Part shown: in pieces, positions 9,388 to 19,100 of the stretch | Numbering within the stretch: the stretch's first letter is position 1 | How the letters are laid out: every line of letters begins with the position of its first letter | Source: Halorhabdus rudnickae | GTDB taxonomy: Archaea > Halobacteriota > Halobacteria > Halobacteriales > Haloarculaceae | Direction: 5' to 3' | DNA: 64,000 bases | NCBI RefSeq assembly: GCF_900880625.1 | Contig: NZ_CAAHFB010000001.1 | Coordinates: forward strand, 930,001-994,000 | Program-made: the position numbers and the translations under genes | The notes under the pieces: generated by a model | Told to the model about the DNA's origin: nothing | Databases searched by the model: none | What the model saw: the letters and a program-made list of their open reading frames with translations, nothing else

Positions 9388-10184
9388 GTGGACTCCCGTG
9401 GGCCGAGTCGGACGCCATCCCCTTCGTCGGTGCCGGACCCGGCCACCCGAAGCTCGTGACTGTCGCCGGTCGAAAGGCACTCGAGGAGGCCGACCTCGTC
9501 GTCCACGCCGGCTCGCTGGTCAACAGTGAGATTCTCGACGCCTACGCCCCCGAGGCAGACCGCATCGACAGCGCGGGGACGGACCTCGAAACGCTAGTCT
9601 CGGAGATGACGCATGCCTACGAGGACGGTCTGAACGTCGTCCGCCTGCACAGTGGTGATCCGGCGATATTCGGGGCGGCGCTCGAACAGATCGACATGCT
9701 GGCCGAGCGGGGCGTCCCGGCGTACGTGATCCCCGGCGTCACCGCCGCCTTCGCCGCGAGCGCGACGCTCGGGACCCAACTCACGCTGCCGAACGTCGCA
9801 AATCACGTCGCGTTCACCCGCCCACAGGGACGAACGCTCGACGCTTCCGACGAGCACGTCAGCGAGTTCGTCGAGATGGGCGACGTGACGACGGCCGTCT
9901 ACCTGGGAACCCACGCGATCGACGCGACGATGGATCGACTGCTGGAGGCGGGAGTGGACGCCGAGACGCCCGTGGCGGTCATCTATCACGCCTCGTGGCC
10001 GGACGAGGACGTGTTGCTGGGGACGGTCGGGGACATCGCGGGAAAGGTTGAGACGGCCGGCTACGAGTCAAGCGCGCTGGTGATCGTCGGCGAGGCGGTG
10101 ACCGGCGGCGAGTACGAGCGATCGTTCCTCTACGACGGCTGGGCAGATGAGGAAGACGGGACCACGGAGAGTGATCGCTCGTGA
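9384..10184 (+). CDS. cbiF: Cobalt-precorrin-4 C11-methyltransferase
   Basis: 266 residues of the class III SAM methylase family. FVGAGPGHPKLVTV lies near the N-terminus, VVHAGSLVN is typical of CbiF/CobM, and the SAM site includes LHSGDPAIFGA and VIPGVTAAFAA. The enzyme methylates C11 before ring contraction is completed. GTG at 9384 overlaps the cbiL stop by four bases. An apparent longer frame upstream is the shadow of cbiL. Length and motifs match CobM/CbiF closely. Confidence 0.87.
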   Translation: MSGLPWAESDAIPFVGAGPGHPKLVTVAGRKALEEADLVVHAGSLVNSEILDAYAPEADRIDSAGTDLETLVSEMTHAYEDGLNVVRLHSGDPAIFGAALEQIDMLAERGVPAYVIPGVTAAFAASATLGTQLTLPNVANHVAFTRPQGRTLDASDEHVSEFVEMGDVTTAVYLGTHAIDATMDRLLEAGVDAETPVAVIYHASWPDEDVLLGTVGDIAGKVETAGYESSALVIVGEAVTGGEYERSFLYDGWADEEDGTTESDRS

Positions 10185-11098
10185 GTGGCGAGGCGTGCGT
10201 CGATTCCGTCGCCGTGGTCTCGTTCGAACGTGAGCACTCGACGGCTGAGCAGCTCGCCGAGACTCTCAGGAACGACCGCCGGACCGTCGAGGTCAGCACA
10301 TACGACGATGGGGTCTTCGAGCAGGTCTGGGACCGGGACGGCATCGTGGCGTTGATGGCGAGCGGGATCGTCGTCCGAAAGATCGCGCCGCTGCTTGCCG
10401 ACAAATGGGCTGATCCGGCCGTGGTGGCGGTCGACGCGGAACGGACCTGGGCGATCCCGCTCGTGGGCGGCCATCACGGGGCCAACCGGCTGGCCGAGGA
10501 ACTCGCGTCCGCCGGTCCCGTCCCGACGGTGACGACGGCGACCGACGCGGCCGGCCAGCAGGGAGTCGAGACCCGCGCGGCTGCACTCGGGGCCTCGATC
10601 GAGACTCCCGACTCGACGGTGGCGACGAACCTGGCTGTTCGGGACGGTGCTCTCGGCCCGATCGAGCGCCTCGACGGGCCGCGGGCGGTTCTCGTCGAGG
10701 AGGACGTGACGGTACTCAAACGGACTGACGCTGCCGAGGTCGTGATCGGGACTGGCTGTCGGGCAGGGACCGACGCCGAGACCTGTCGGCAAGCCTGGCT
10801 GGACACCCTCGAAGCGACCGGCCGGGATCGCTCGGACATCGAATTCGTCGCGACGGGGGAACTGAAAGCGGACGAGCCTGGCCTCCTGGAGGCCGCCGCG
10901 TCGCTTGACCTCGGTGTCGTCGCCTTCGAGAAGGAGACCCTCGAACGGTTCGATGGCCCCTCAGAATCGCGAGCACGGGAGTTGCTCGACTGGCCCGGCA
11001 TCGCCGAGGCGAGTGCCATCGCGGGCGGACGGACCCACGAGTTACTGGCGCCGAAGCGGACGTTCGAGGACCGCGTTACGGTGGCGGTAGGACGATGA
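10181..11098 (+). CDS. cbiG: Cobalt-precorrin-5A hydrolase
   Basis: 305 residues with both CbiG halves. The N-terminal domain has MASGIVVRKIAPLL and the substrate loop PLVGGHHGANRLA. The C-terminal domain has VVIGTGCRAGT. CbiG opens the delta-lactone of cobalt-precorrin-5A and releases acetaldehyde, a step specific to the anaerobic (early cobalt) pathway. The GTG start overlaps the cbiF stop. Its presence argues that this organism inserts cobalt early, even though a CobN-type chelatase is encoded nearby. Confidence 0.88.
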   Translation: MSGEACVDSVAVVSFEREHSTAEQLAETLRNDRRTVEVSTYDDGVFEQVWDRDGIVALMASGIVVRKIAPLLADKWADPAVVAVDAERTWAIPLVGGHHGANRLAEELASAGPVPTVTTATDAAGQQGVETRAAALGASIETPDSTVATNLAVRDGALGPIERLDGPRAVLVEEDVTVLKRTDAAEVVIGTGCRAGTDAETCRQAWLDTLEATGRDRSDIEFVATGELKADEPGLLEAAASLDLGVVAFEKETLERFDGPSESRARELLDWPGIAEASAIAGGRTHELLAPKRTFEDRVTVAVGR

Positions 11099-11988
11099 CC
11101 GACTGGCCAACGGCCGCACACGTCGCCCGTCCCGACCCGCCGCAAGAAGAGGATACGCCCGACGGTCGCCTCGTCGTCGTCGGCATGGGACCGGGGTCGC
11201 CGGCGCATCTGACGCGGGCCGCTCGCAACGCGATCCAGACGGCCGACGCTGTCTACGCCGCCCCCCTGTATCAGCGATTTCTGCAGCAGGACGGACTGCT
11301 CGGTGGCGAAACGGATCAGCCGGACAGTGGACCAGTCGTCATCGACTCCGCACGCCGGGACCGCAAACGCCAGGCAGCGGCGACGTTCGACCGCGTGCGT
11401 GACGGTGAGACAGTCGTTCACGTCTCGGGCGGGGACCCGGCGGTCTTCGGCAAATCAGACCTGCTTGTCACGCTGGCCGAGACCGAGGCCGACGGCGAGA
11501 TACCGATCGAAGTCCTGCCCGGCGTCACGGCGGCGCTGGGCGGGGCGGCACTGCTCGGGGCACCGCTGTCGAACGACTTTTGTGCGCTCTCGCTGTCGAC
11601 GGCTCGACGCGACTGGAAGGCGATCGATCAGAAACTCGAAGCCGCCGCCGGGGCCGGGTTCGTGATCGCGCTGTACAACGTCGCTCGCTCACTGGACTCG
11701 GCCCTGAATACCATCGGAACCCACCGCTCGGATTCAGTTCCGGTCGCAGTACTCGAAGACGTGGCCCGGGGTAAGCGGGGTCGCTCGCCGACGGGAGAGA
11801 CGGTCACGATCACGACGCTGGCGGCGGCCCGTGACGAATGCGCTCCCGAAACGGTCGGGACGCTCGTCATCGTCGGGACCGAGGACTCCCGGGTCCTGCG
11901 CCCCGCCAACGGGGGCCGGCCGTTCCTGGTCACGCCGCGGGACGGTTCCGCCCCGTTCACCGATGGAGGTGGCGACGATGGAACCTGA
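11095..11988 (+). CDS. cbiH1: Precorrin-3B C17-methyltransferase paralogue 1
   Basis: 297 residues. A polar N-terminal extension of about 22 residues precedes the class III methylase core, which begins LVVVGMGPGSPAHLT. The active-site motifs SGGDPAVFGKSD and LPGVTAALGGAALLG follow, and FVIALYN is the CobJ/CbiH signature. CbiH methylates C17 and drives ring contraction. This copy overlaps cbiG by ATGA and is followed by a second, divergent CbiH. Two copies in one cluster are known in haloarchaea. How the work is divided between them is unclear. Confidence 0.8.
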   Translation: MTDWPTAAHVARPDPPQEEDTPDGRLVVVGMGPGSPAHLTRAARNAIQTADAVYAAPLYQRFLQQDGLLGGETDQPDSGPVVIDSARRDRKRQAAATFDRVRDGETVVHVSGGDPAVFGKSDLLVTLAETEADGEIPIEVLPGVTAALGGAALLGAPLSNDFCALSLSTARRDWKAIDQKLEAAAGAGFVIALYNVARSLDSALNTIGTHRSDSVPVAVLEDVARGKRGRSPTGETVTITTLAAARDECAPETVGTLVIVGTEDSRVLRPANGGRPFLVTPRDGSAPFTDGGGDDGT

Positions 11989-12826
11989 AACTGCCCCCGA
12001 GCGCGACACAGACGGACGTTCCGCCGGGATCGACACCGACGCCGACAGTATCGTCGAGGGGTCCCTCGCGGCGGTGGGACTCGGGCCGGGTCACGATGCA
12101 GGGATGACGATCCGGGCCAGAGAAACCCTCGAAGCAGTCGATCAGATCGTGGGCTACGAGACCTACGTCGAGTTGCTCCCCGAGTCGGTGCGCCGGAGTG
12201 CCGACGCGGTCCACGCGACAGGGATGGGCACCGAGGTCTCCCGAACGGAGACCGCCGTCGATCGGGCTCTCGACGGGGCGTCGGTCGCCCTCGTCGCGAG
12301 CGGCGACCCGAACGTTTATGCGCTGGGTGGTCTCGTTCTCGAAATCCTCGAATCACGGGAGATTCACCCCGACCGTATCGACTTCGAGGTTGTGCCGGGC
12401 GTCCCGGCGGCACAGTCCTCGGCAGCACGGCTCGGCGCTCCACTCGTCACCGACACCGTGTCGATCAGCCTCTCGGATCACCTCACCCCGCTGTCCGATA
12501 TCGAATCGCGGCTGCGAGCGGTCGCCCCGACGGGAATGGTCGTCGTTCTCTACAATCCCTGGAGTCCCAACAGAGCACAGAATTTCCAGCTGGCCTGTGA
12601 CATACTCTCGGCCCACCGGGACCCGGAGACGCCAGTCGGGATCGTCCGCGGGGCCGGCCGAGCGGACGAACGAACGCACGTCACCGACCTCGAAACGCTT
12701 CCGGAACTGGGTGAATCAGATCTTCTCGATATGACGTCGACGATCGTCGTCGGCACCGAACGAACGCGCGTCTGGGGCGACCGGCTGCTCACCCCCAGAG
12801 GCTACGAACGGAAATACGACTACTGA
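11978..12826 (+). CDS. cbiH2: Precorrin-3B C17-methyltransferase paralogue 2
   Basis: 282 residues, closest in motif to classical CobJ: AVGLGPGHDAGMT, QIVGYETYVELL, ASGDPNVYALGG, and VVLYNPWSPNR, the hallmark of the C17 methylase. The N-terminus carries about 28 acidic residues. I chose the ATG at 11978 because a strong ribosome-binding site (GGAGGT, 11966-11971) precedes it with 6 bp spacing; an ATG at 11963 would place that site inside the gene. It overlaps cbiH1 by 11 bp. This copy is the better candidate for the ring-contracting enzyme. Confidence 0.82.
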   Translation: MEPETAPERDTDGRSAGIDTDADSIVEGSLAAVGLGPGHDAGMTIRARETLEAVDQIVGYETYVELLPESVRRSADAVHATGMGTEVSRTETAVDRALDGASVALVASGDPNVYALGGLVLEILESREIHPDRIDFEVVPGVPAAQSSAARLGAPLVTDTVSISLSDHLTPLSDIESRLRAVAPTGMVVVLYNPWSPNRAQNFQLACDILSAHRDPETPVGIVRGAGRADERTHVTDLETLPELGESDLLDMTSTIVVGTERTRVWGDRLLTPRGYERKYDY

Positions 12827-12833
12827 GACACAC

Positions 12834-13859
12834 ATGACGACGGACACACCGGTTGTACTCGCCGGACACGGTTCTCGACGCGAGGCATCGAACGATCAAG
12901 TGCGGGCGGTCGCGGCCGCCCTCGAAGCCCAGCTGGACGAACGGGTAGCACCGGCGTTCATCGAACTTGCCGAACCACACATTCACGATCGGATCGCGGA
13001 GCTGGCCCCGGACGCCGAGTCGATCACCGTTGTACCGCTCGCGCTGTTCGCCGCCGGGCACGTCAAAGACGAGGTACCGCTCGTCGTCCAGTATGCCAGA
13101 CAGCGATTCCCCGACGTGGAGTTTGCGTACGGCTCGAACCTGGGCGTTCGCCCGGAGTTGGTCGAGATCGTCGCCGACCGGATCGACGCTGCCGAGGCCG
13201 AACTGGCCGCCGATCGCCACGATGACGACGTGGCGGTCGTCTTCGTCGGTCGCGGATCCAGCGACCCGAACGCGAACGCCGACGCCTATCGGCTCGCCCG
13301 GTTCATCCAGGAGGGCAGAGCCTTCAGCCGGGTCGAACCGACGTTTATCGGGGTCACTGAACCCCAACTCGACCGAACACTCCGTGAGGTCGCCCGCCAC
13401 GACCCCGACGCCACGATCGTCGCCCCGTATATGCTCGGCGACGGTGTTCTCACACAGCGAGTCCGCGAGGAGGTCGAGGAGTTCGACGAGTTACACCCGG
13501 GGATCGAAGCGACCACAACGGACGTCTTGGGCGTCGACGAACGACTCATTCGTGCGCTCGAATACCGGGTGCAGGAGGCACGAACCGGTACCGTCTCGAT
13601 GCCCTGTGACACGTGTACACACAAAGTCTCGTTTGCCGATTACGATTCGGGGGTCGACGGCGAAACGGCCTTCGCCGAGGCGTTAGAGCACACGCTGGCA
13701 CACGTCAGTGACGCTCACGACCATGGTCACAACCACGGCGACATAGGTGGGCGCGATCACGAGCACGACCACGGACAGGCCGACGCTCACGACCATGGTC
13801 ACGATGGGACAGCAACGCACGAGCACGACCACAGCCACGACGGACCGCGCTCGGGATGA
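12834..13859 (+). CDS. cbiX: Sirohydrochlorin cobaltochelatase, two-domain form with a His-rich tail
   Basis: 341 residues. There are two CbiX repeats: about 1-120, starting VVLAGHGSRR with the metal-binding His, and about 130-245 with VFVGRGSSDPNANAD. A short CDTC motif follows (about residue 255). The last 50 residues are a histidine/aspartate tail (HDHGHNHGD, HEHDHG) that can bind cobalt or nickel. CbiX inserts cobalt into sirohydrochlorin, the early step of the anaerobic route. It starts 7 bp after cbiH2 and converges on the chelatase gene ending at 13873. The tail contains duplicated DNA (see findings). Confidence 0.88.
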   Translation: MTTDTPVVLAGHGSRREASNDQVRAVAAALEAQLDERVAPAFIELAEPHIHDRIAELAPDAESITVVPLALFAAGHVKDEVPLVVQYARQRFPDVEFAYGSNLGVRPELVEIVADRIDAAEAELAADRHDDDVAVVFVGRGSSDPNANADAYRLARFIQEGRAFSRVEPTFIGVTEPQLDRTLREVARHDPDATIVAPYMLGDGVLTQRVREEVEEFDELHPGIEATTTDVLGVDERLIRALEYRVQEARTGTVSMPCDTCTHKVSFADYDSGVDGETAFAEALEHTLAHVSDAHDHGHNHGDIGGRDHEHDHGQADAHDHGHDGTATHEHDHSHDGPRSG

Positions 13860-13872
13860 CCCAGGCGCGGCC

Positions 13873-16104
13873 TTACTCTCTGGCAGATCGGGACGCAGAC
13901 TGCACTGACTCGGTGGAAAGGTTTTCCAGCGAAATCGTCCGCCCGTCGGCGGCCTCCGCGAGATCCGCAGTCACCGTTGCCCGGTCGTCCGGCTGGCTAG
14001 CATCGACGACCAGGACCTCGTCGGCGGATTCGGCGAGGTCTGTGGCAGCCGTGCGGGTCGCCGCCGTCGGCCGTCCGGCGGCGACGTTCGGCCGACCGTC
14101 GGTCACGACGACGGCCACGCTCGCGGCAGGGTCGGCCCGGTCGATCACCTCACGGGCCGTCGTCAGTCCGTCGGGCAGTGGCGTCCGATCACCGGTCGGC
14201 AGTTCCTTGAGGTGACGGGCCGCGAGTGAGACGCTGTCCGTCGGCGGGAGGAGGACGGTCGCTTCCTCGCCCGCGAAGGCGACGAACGCGACCTCGTCGC
14301 GCTCTCGATAGCTCTCTTTCAACAGTTCGAGGACGGTCCCTTTCGCGGCCTCCATCGCCGACCGCATCGACGCGCTCGCGTCGACGACGAAGACCACCAG
14401 TGCTGTCGCCGACCCGGACCGGACCGACTGCCGGAGGTCCTGGCGCTGGATGTCGGCCCGCCCACGCTTTGCGCTCTGCCTGATCGTCGCGGCCGTGTCG
14501 ACGTTGTCGGGTGAGTCAACCGGCTCCGTGCGAACGCGGGGACCGACCGCGTCGGCGTCGGGTTTGGCCTCGATGCGGCCGGTGTCGACAGCTGATGTAG
14601 GCGTCTCGTCGTCGATACCCAATCCGGGGGTGCCGTCTGTTTCGACCGGCGTCACGCTTTCGGCAGATGCCGGACGAGCAGTTCGATCGCCCGCTGAATC
14701 CCCCGACCAGTCGCCGTCCGTCCCTTTTGACTGCTCGCCGTCCGCGGTATCCGACTGAGTTCCGTCTCTGGAGCTATCGTCCGACTCAGCTCGTGCGTCC
14801 TCCCTCTCACCGATTTCGGCCGGGACCTCCGCGGTGTCTGTGCCGGATCGGTCCTGTTCGGTCGTGGATTCCGTTTCCGAGCGATCGGTTTCTGCTGGTC
14901 CGCCTGCCGTAGCCGTTGAATGGTCGCGGTCGGGTCCGGTACCGTCAGCGTCGGCGGGCGTATCCGTCCCGTCGACCGTCCTGCTCGCTTCTGATTCGGA
15001 GTTGTTGGCCGAACCCCCGGCCTGGGACTGTTCTCGTCCTCCTTCCCTGTCGGCTTCGTCCGTTTCCTCGGTATCGTCACCCGACTCGGCGGCCGACTCG
15101 TCGAAATGCTCCGCCAGCAGGTCCTCGATGGGTTCGGTCTCCTCGAAGGGGCGACTTCGCAGTCGGTGGGGGAGCGCGTACCCGAGGGCTTCCCGGACGT
15201 CACGTTCAGTTACGTTCCGACGGCCATCCAGTGCCGCGAAGGTCCGGGCGGTGCGAGCCGCGGCGATATCGCCACGGTGGCCGTCCACGCCAGCGTCGAC
15301 ACAGACCTCGGCGATCGTCGCGGCCAGGTCACGCCGCAATGAGACGTCGTCGAGCGCCTCCCGCGCAGTGGTGATCGTCCGACGCAATTGGTCGAGTTTA
15401 GCGGAGTCGTCCGAGTCAGACTCGGTCTCCCGGGAGCGGTCGAGCGCCGATTCGACGATCGTTACCCGTTCGTCGATATCTTGGGCCCCCGTGACCTCGA
15501 CCTGGATGGCGAAGCGATCACGGAGTTGTGGACGGATGTCCCCCTCTTCGGGGTTCATCGTGCCGATCAAGGTGAACTCGGCCGGGTGCGTCTCGCTCAT
15601 TCCATCACGCTCGACGCGATTGACACCGCTGGCGGCAGCATCCAGCAATACGTCGACTAAGTGATCGTCTAGAAGGTTCACCTCGTCGACGTACAGCACG
15701 CCGCGATTAGCCCGGGCGAGTAGCCCCGGTTCGAACGTCGGCTCCCCATCCAGTGCGTCAGAGAGCGACAGCGATCCGACGACCCGCTCGCGGGTCGCCC
15801 CCAACGGGACCGTGACCAGGGGGACGGGACGGGTCTCGACAGGCGGGTTCTCCCGGCCCCGACAGGAGTCACATTGACGGGCCGGTTCGTCCGGCGGACA
15901 GCCGTATGGACAATCCGCGATCACCCGCTGGTTGGGGAGCAAATCGACCAGTCCCCGCACCGCCGTCGACTTTGCCGTCCCTTTCTCGCCCCGTATCAAC
16001 AGCCCGTCGAGGGCGTCGTTGACAGCCACCGCGAGCAACGCCCGCTTGAGACGCTCCTGGCCCACGATGTCCGGGAACGGGACGGCGGATCGAAATCCAA
16101 CCAT
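13873..16104 (-). CDS. ChlI/ChlD-type AAA+ and VWA chelatase subunit (CobN partner)
   Basis: 743 residues fusing two parts. The N-terminal AAA+ ATPase has Walker A GEKGTAKST (39-47), Walker B VLYVDEVNLL and a four-cysteine insertion C65, C69, C78, C81. A long acidic Pro/Glu/Ser-rich linker covers about 345-540. The C-terminal von Willebrand A domain has the MIDAS motif DASAS. Such proteins power metal insertion by the large H/N subunit. The divergent neighbour is CobN and no CobS/CobT is present, so it is most likely the cobaltochelatase motor. A TATA box (TTATTATA, read on the minus strand, 16127-16134) about 26 bp before the ATG predicts a leaderless mRNA. Confidence 0.85.
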   Translation of the reverse strand: MVGFRSAVPFPDIVGQERLKRALLAVAVNDALDGLLIRGEKGTAKSTAVRGLVDLLPNQRVIADCPYGCPPDEPARQCDSCRGRENPPVETRPVPLVTVPLGATRERVVGSLSLSDALDGEPTFEPGLLARANRGVLYVDEVNLLDDHLVDVLLDAAASGVNRVERDGMSETHPAEFTLIGTMNPEEGDIRPQLRDRFAIQVEVTGAQDIDERVTIVESALDRSRETESDSDDSAKLDQLRRTITTAREALDDVSLRRDLAATIAEVCVDAGVDGHRGDIAAARTARTFAALDGRRNVTERDVREALGYALPHRLRSRPFEETEPIEDLLAEHFDESAAESGDDTEETDEADREGGREQSQAGGSANNSESEASRTVDGTDTPADADGTGPDRDHSTATAGGPAETDRSETESTTEQDRSGTDTAEVPAEIGEREDARAESDDSSRDGTQSDTADGEQSKGTDGDWSGDSAGDRTARPASAESVTPVETDGTPGLGIDDETPTSAVDTGRIEAKPDADAVGPRVRTEPVDSPDNVDTAATIRQSAKRGRADIQRQDLRQSVRSGSATALVVFVVDASASMRSAMEAAKGTVLELLKESYRERDEVAFVAFAGEEATVLLPPTDSVSLAARHLKELPTGDRTPLPDGLTTAREVIDRADPAASVAVVVTDGRPNVAAGRPTAATRTAATDLAESADEVLVVDASQPDDRATVTADLAEAADGRTISLENLSTESVQSASRSARE

Positions 16105-16126
16105 ACTTGGGGTAATCCAATGGTAC

Positions 16127-16134
16127 TATAATAA
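16127..16134 (-). promoter_or_regulatory. TATA box of the chelatase AAA+/VWA gene
   Basis: Read on the minus strand this is TTATTATA, centred about 26 bp upstream of the ATG at 16104. That spacing is the archaeal TATA-to-start distance, so transcription should begin at or next to the start codon. The intergenic gap to the divergent cobN start is only 32 bp, so both promoters must share or overlap this space. Confidence 0.5.
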
Positions 16135-16136
16135 GG

Positions 16137-19100
16137 ATGTGTTCGATCGGACTCTACACAGCGACCGATCAGCCGGTCGCCGCGATCCGGGCGGCCGCCG
16201 AGCGCCTTTCCGGGATCGATCTCCTCGTTCGTTCGGGGTCGGACCTGGAGGGTCCGGCGGCGGTAGGGCAGTTCCTCGACCGCCTCGAAGGCTGTGACGT
16301 GGTCGTCTGCTGGCTCCACGGGTCCGAATCGCGACTCCCGGACTTCGAATCCGTCCGCGAGCAGTTGTACCGGATGGACCTCGAAGTCGTGGTTGCCCGA
16401 GCGGGAACGACTAGCGGCGCGGGAGACTCGACTGTCGACCCCGCCGTCCAGCGCCAGGTTCGTCGCTATCTCGACCGGGGTGGTGTCCTCAACGTCGAAA
16501 ACCTCTGTCGATACCTCGCGTCGGAGTTCGGAGCGGGGACTTGGACGTACGACGATCCGGTCGCGCTCCCGTCGACGGGAGTATATCATCCGGATCATCC
16601 GGGGGCGACTGTCGAGGCGCTTCGGGAGACGTTCGATTCGGACCGGCCGACGGTCGGAATCTGGTTCTACGAGAGCCACTGGACCGTCGAGAACACCCAG
16701 TACGTAGACGCACTCGTCCGGGCACTGGAAGCCAAAGGAGTCGACGCGTTCCCGGTGTTCACCACCCCGCGGGCCGAAGACCCGGATCGACGGGACGCCG
16801 CGTGGGTCGCAGCCAACTGGTTCGGCGACGGGACGGACGTGCAAGTGGACGCGATCGTGACGACGTTCATGTACTCGCTGACGATGACCGAGCGGGGGAG
16901 CTCGGCCGGGGAACCTGCCGATCCCACGATCGGATTTCTGGAAGCTCTCGACGTGCCTGTCGTCCAGGCGATGACGACGATGCGTCCTCGGGCGGAGTAC
17001 CGCGCGGATGACGCGGGCCTCCCACCGTTCGAACTCGCGCTGTCGGTCGCTCTCCCGGAACTAGACGGCACGATCGTCTCACACCCGATCAGCGGGAAAG
17101 AACGCGCCGATCGGGACGATCGACCGGCTGCTTTCGATGGGCCGGCCCCCCGCACACACCAGCCGATCGACGGCCGCGTCGAACACGCCGCCGAACTGGT
17201 GGCCAACTGGGCGCGTCTCGGCCGAACACCACCCGAGGAGAAGCGGATCGCCGTCGTGCTCCACAACTATCCCCCCTCCGAAGACGGGATCGGGACCGCA
17301 TTCGGCCTGGATACGCCGGCGAGTCTCGATCGGTTACTCGATCGCCTCGATGCGGCAGGCTACCGGATCGCCGGCCGGCCGGCTGACGGACAGGCGATCG
17401 TCGAACAGTTGGTCGGCCAGCTCACGGACGATACGCGATGGACAGAACCCGCCGATAGCGCTGGGATCGAGACGGTCGATCCGGCCACCTACCGGTCGTG
17501 GTTCGGAGAGTTACATCCGGACCTGCAGACCGCCGTGCGTGAGGAATGGGGCGATCCTCCCACGGAGCCGATCACGATTCCAGGTGTCGACCTTGGGAAC
17601 GTCCTCGTCACCGTCCAGCCTCCCCGTGGGTTCGAGACCGATCCCGAGCGGGTGTATCACGACTCCGCACTGCAGCCCCCCCACGAGTACGTCGCTACCT
17701 ACAGGTGGCTCGACGAGGGCTTCGATGCGGACGCGATCGTCCACCTCGGCACGCACGGCAGTCTGGAGTGGCTCCCGGGCAAGACGGTCGGATTAGACGG
17801 CGCGAGCGCCCCGGACGGGCTGCTCGACGCGGTCCCGAACGTCTACCCCTACGTCATCAACAACCCCGGTGAGGGAACCCAGGCCACCCGCCGTTCGTAC
17901 GCCACGATCGTCGATCACCTGACGCCGCCGATGCGAGCCGCGGGAATGGACGACGATCTCGCGGAACTGAAGGGGTTCGTCCGGGAATACCGCGAGCGAG
18001 CGCGTGACGGTGCGGCACGGACGGACCTCGCGAGTCTCGACACAACGATTAGAGAACGGGTCCAAGCGAAGGATCTGGGGCCTGATCTGGGGATCGACGA
18101 CGTCGAATCCGTCGACATCTCGGACCTCGTCGTCGAGTTGCACGGCTATCTCACCGAGGTCAGTACGACCCAGATCCGGATGGGGCTACACACGCTGGGT
18201 GAGCCGCCGACGGGCGAGCGACTCGTGGAATATCTCGTCGCGCTCAGTCGCTTCGAGAACAACGCTGCCCCGAGTCTTCGGGCGGCCGTCGCCCAAGCGA
18301 TGGGCGTCCCTGTCGAGTCAATGATCGAAGCGCCCGAAACGTACGACCCTGACCTGGGCATGTGCTACGGGACAGCCGCCGAGCGTGTGTACGAGACGAG
18401 CGTCGATCTTGTCACATCGCTGTCCGCCCGCGATTTCGAGGTCACCGAGGCGGAGATCGCTTCACTCGTGGACGATGTTCCCATCATCGGTTCCGAGCGC
18501 GATCCGACGGCCGTCGAGGATCTAACGGACATTCTTGCGTACATCGCGACGGATCTCGTGGCGCGGGTCGACGCGGCGCGCGACGAGACGACGAACACCG
18601 TCGCCGCGCTGGATGGCGAATACGTGCCGCCAGGTGGGAGCGGCGCACCGACTCGCGGCGGGGCGGATCTGCTCCCGACGGGCCGGAACTTCTACACGCT
18701 CGATCCCCGACGCGTCCCCTCAAAATCCGCCTGGGAGGTCGGGGAAACGATCGCCGAAGGGGTACTCGATCGCCACCGCGAGGAGACCGGCGAGTATCCC
18801 GAGGAAATCGGGGTGGTTGCCTGGGGGACACCGACCGTCCGAACCCGCGGTGAAACCGTCGCCCAGATCCTGGCGCTGCTCGGCGTCGAACCCGTCTGGT
18901 CGGAGTCCGGCCGTGTCGAGAAGGTCGAACCGATCGACCTCTCGATCCTGGGTCGACCGCGGATCGACGTGACGACGCGCATCTCCGGACTCTTTCGCGA
19001 CGCGTTCCCCCGCGTGGCCGGCCTCCTTCAGGAGGCCGTCGAAACTGTCGCGACACGTGACGAACCGCCGGACCGAAATTTCGTGCGCAAGCACTATCTC

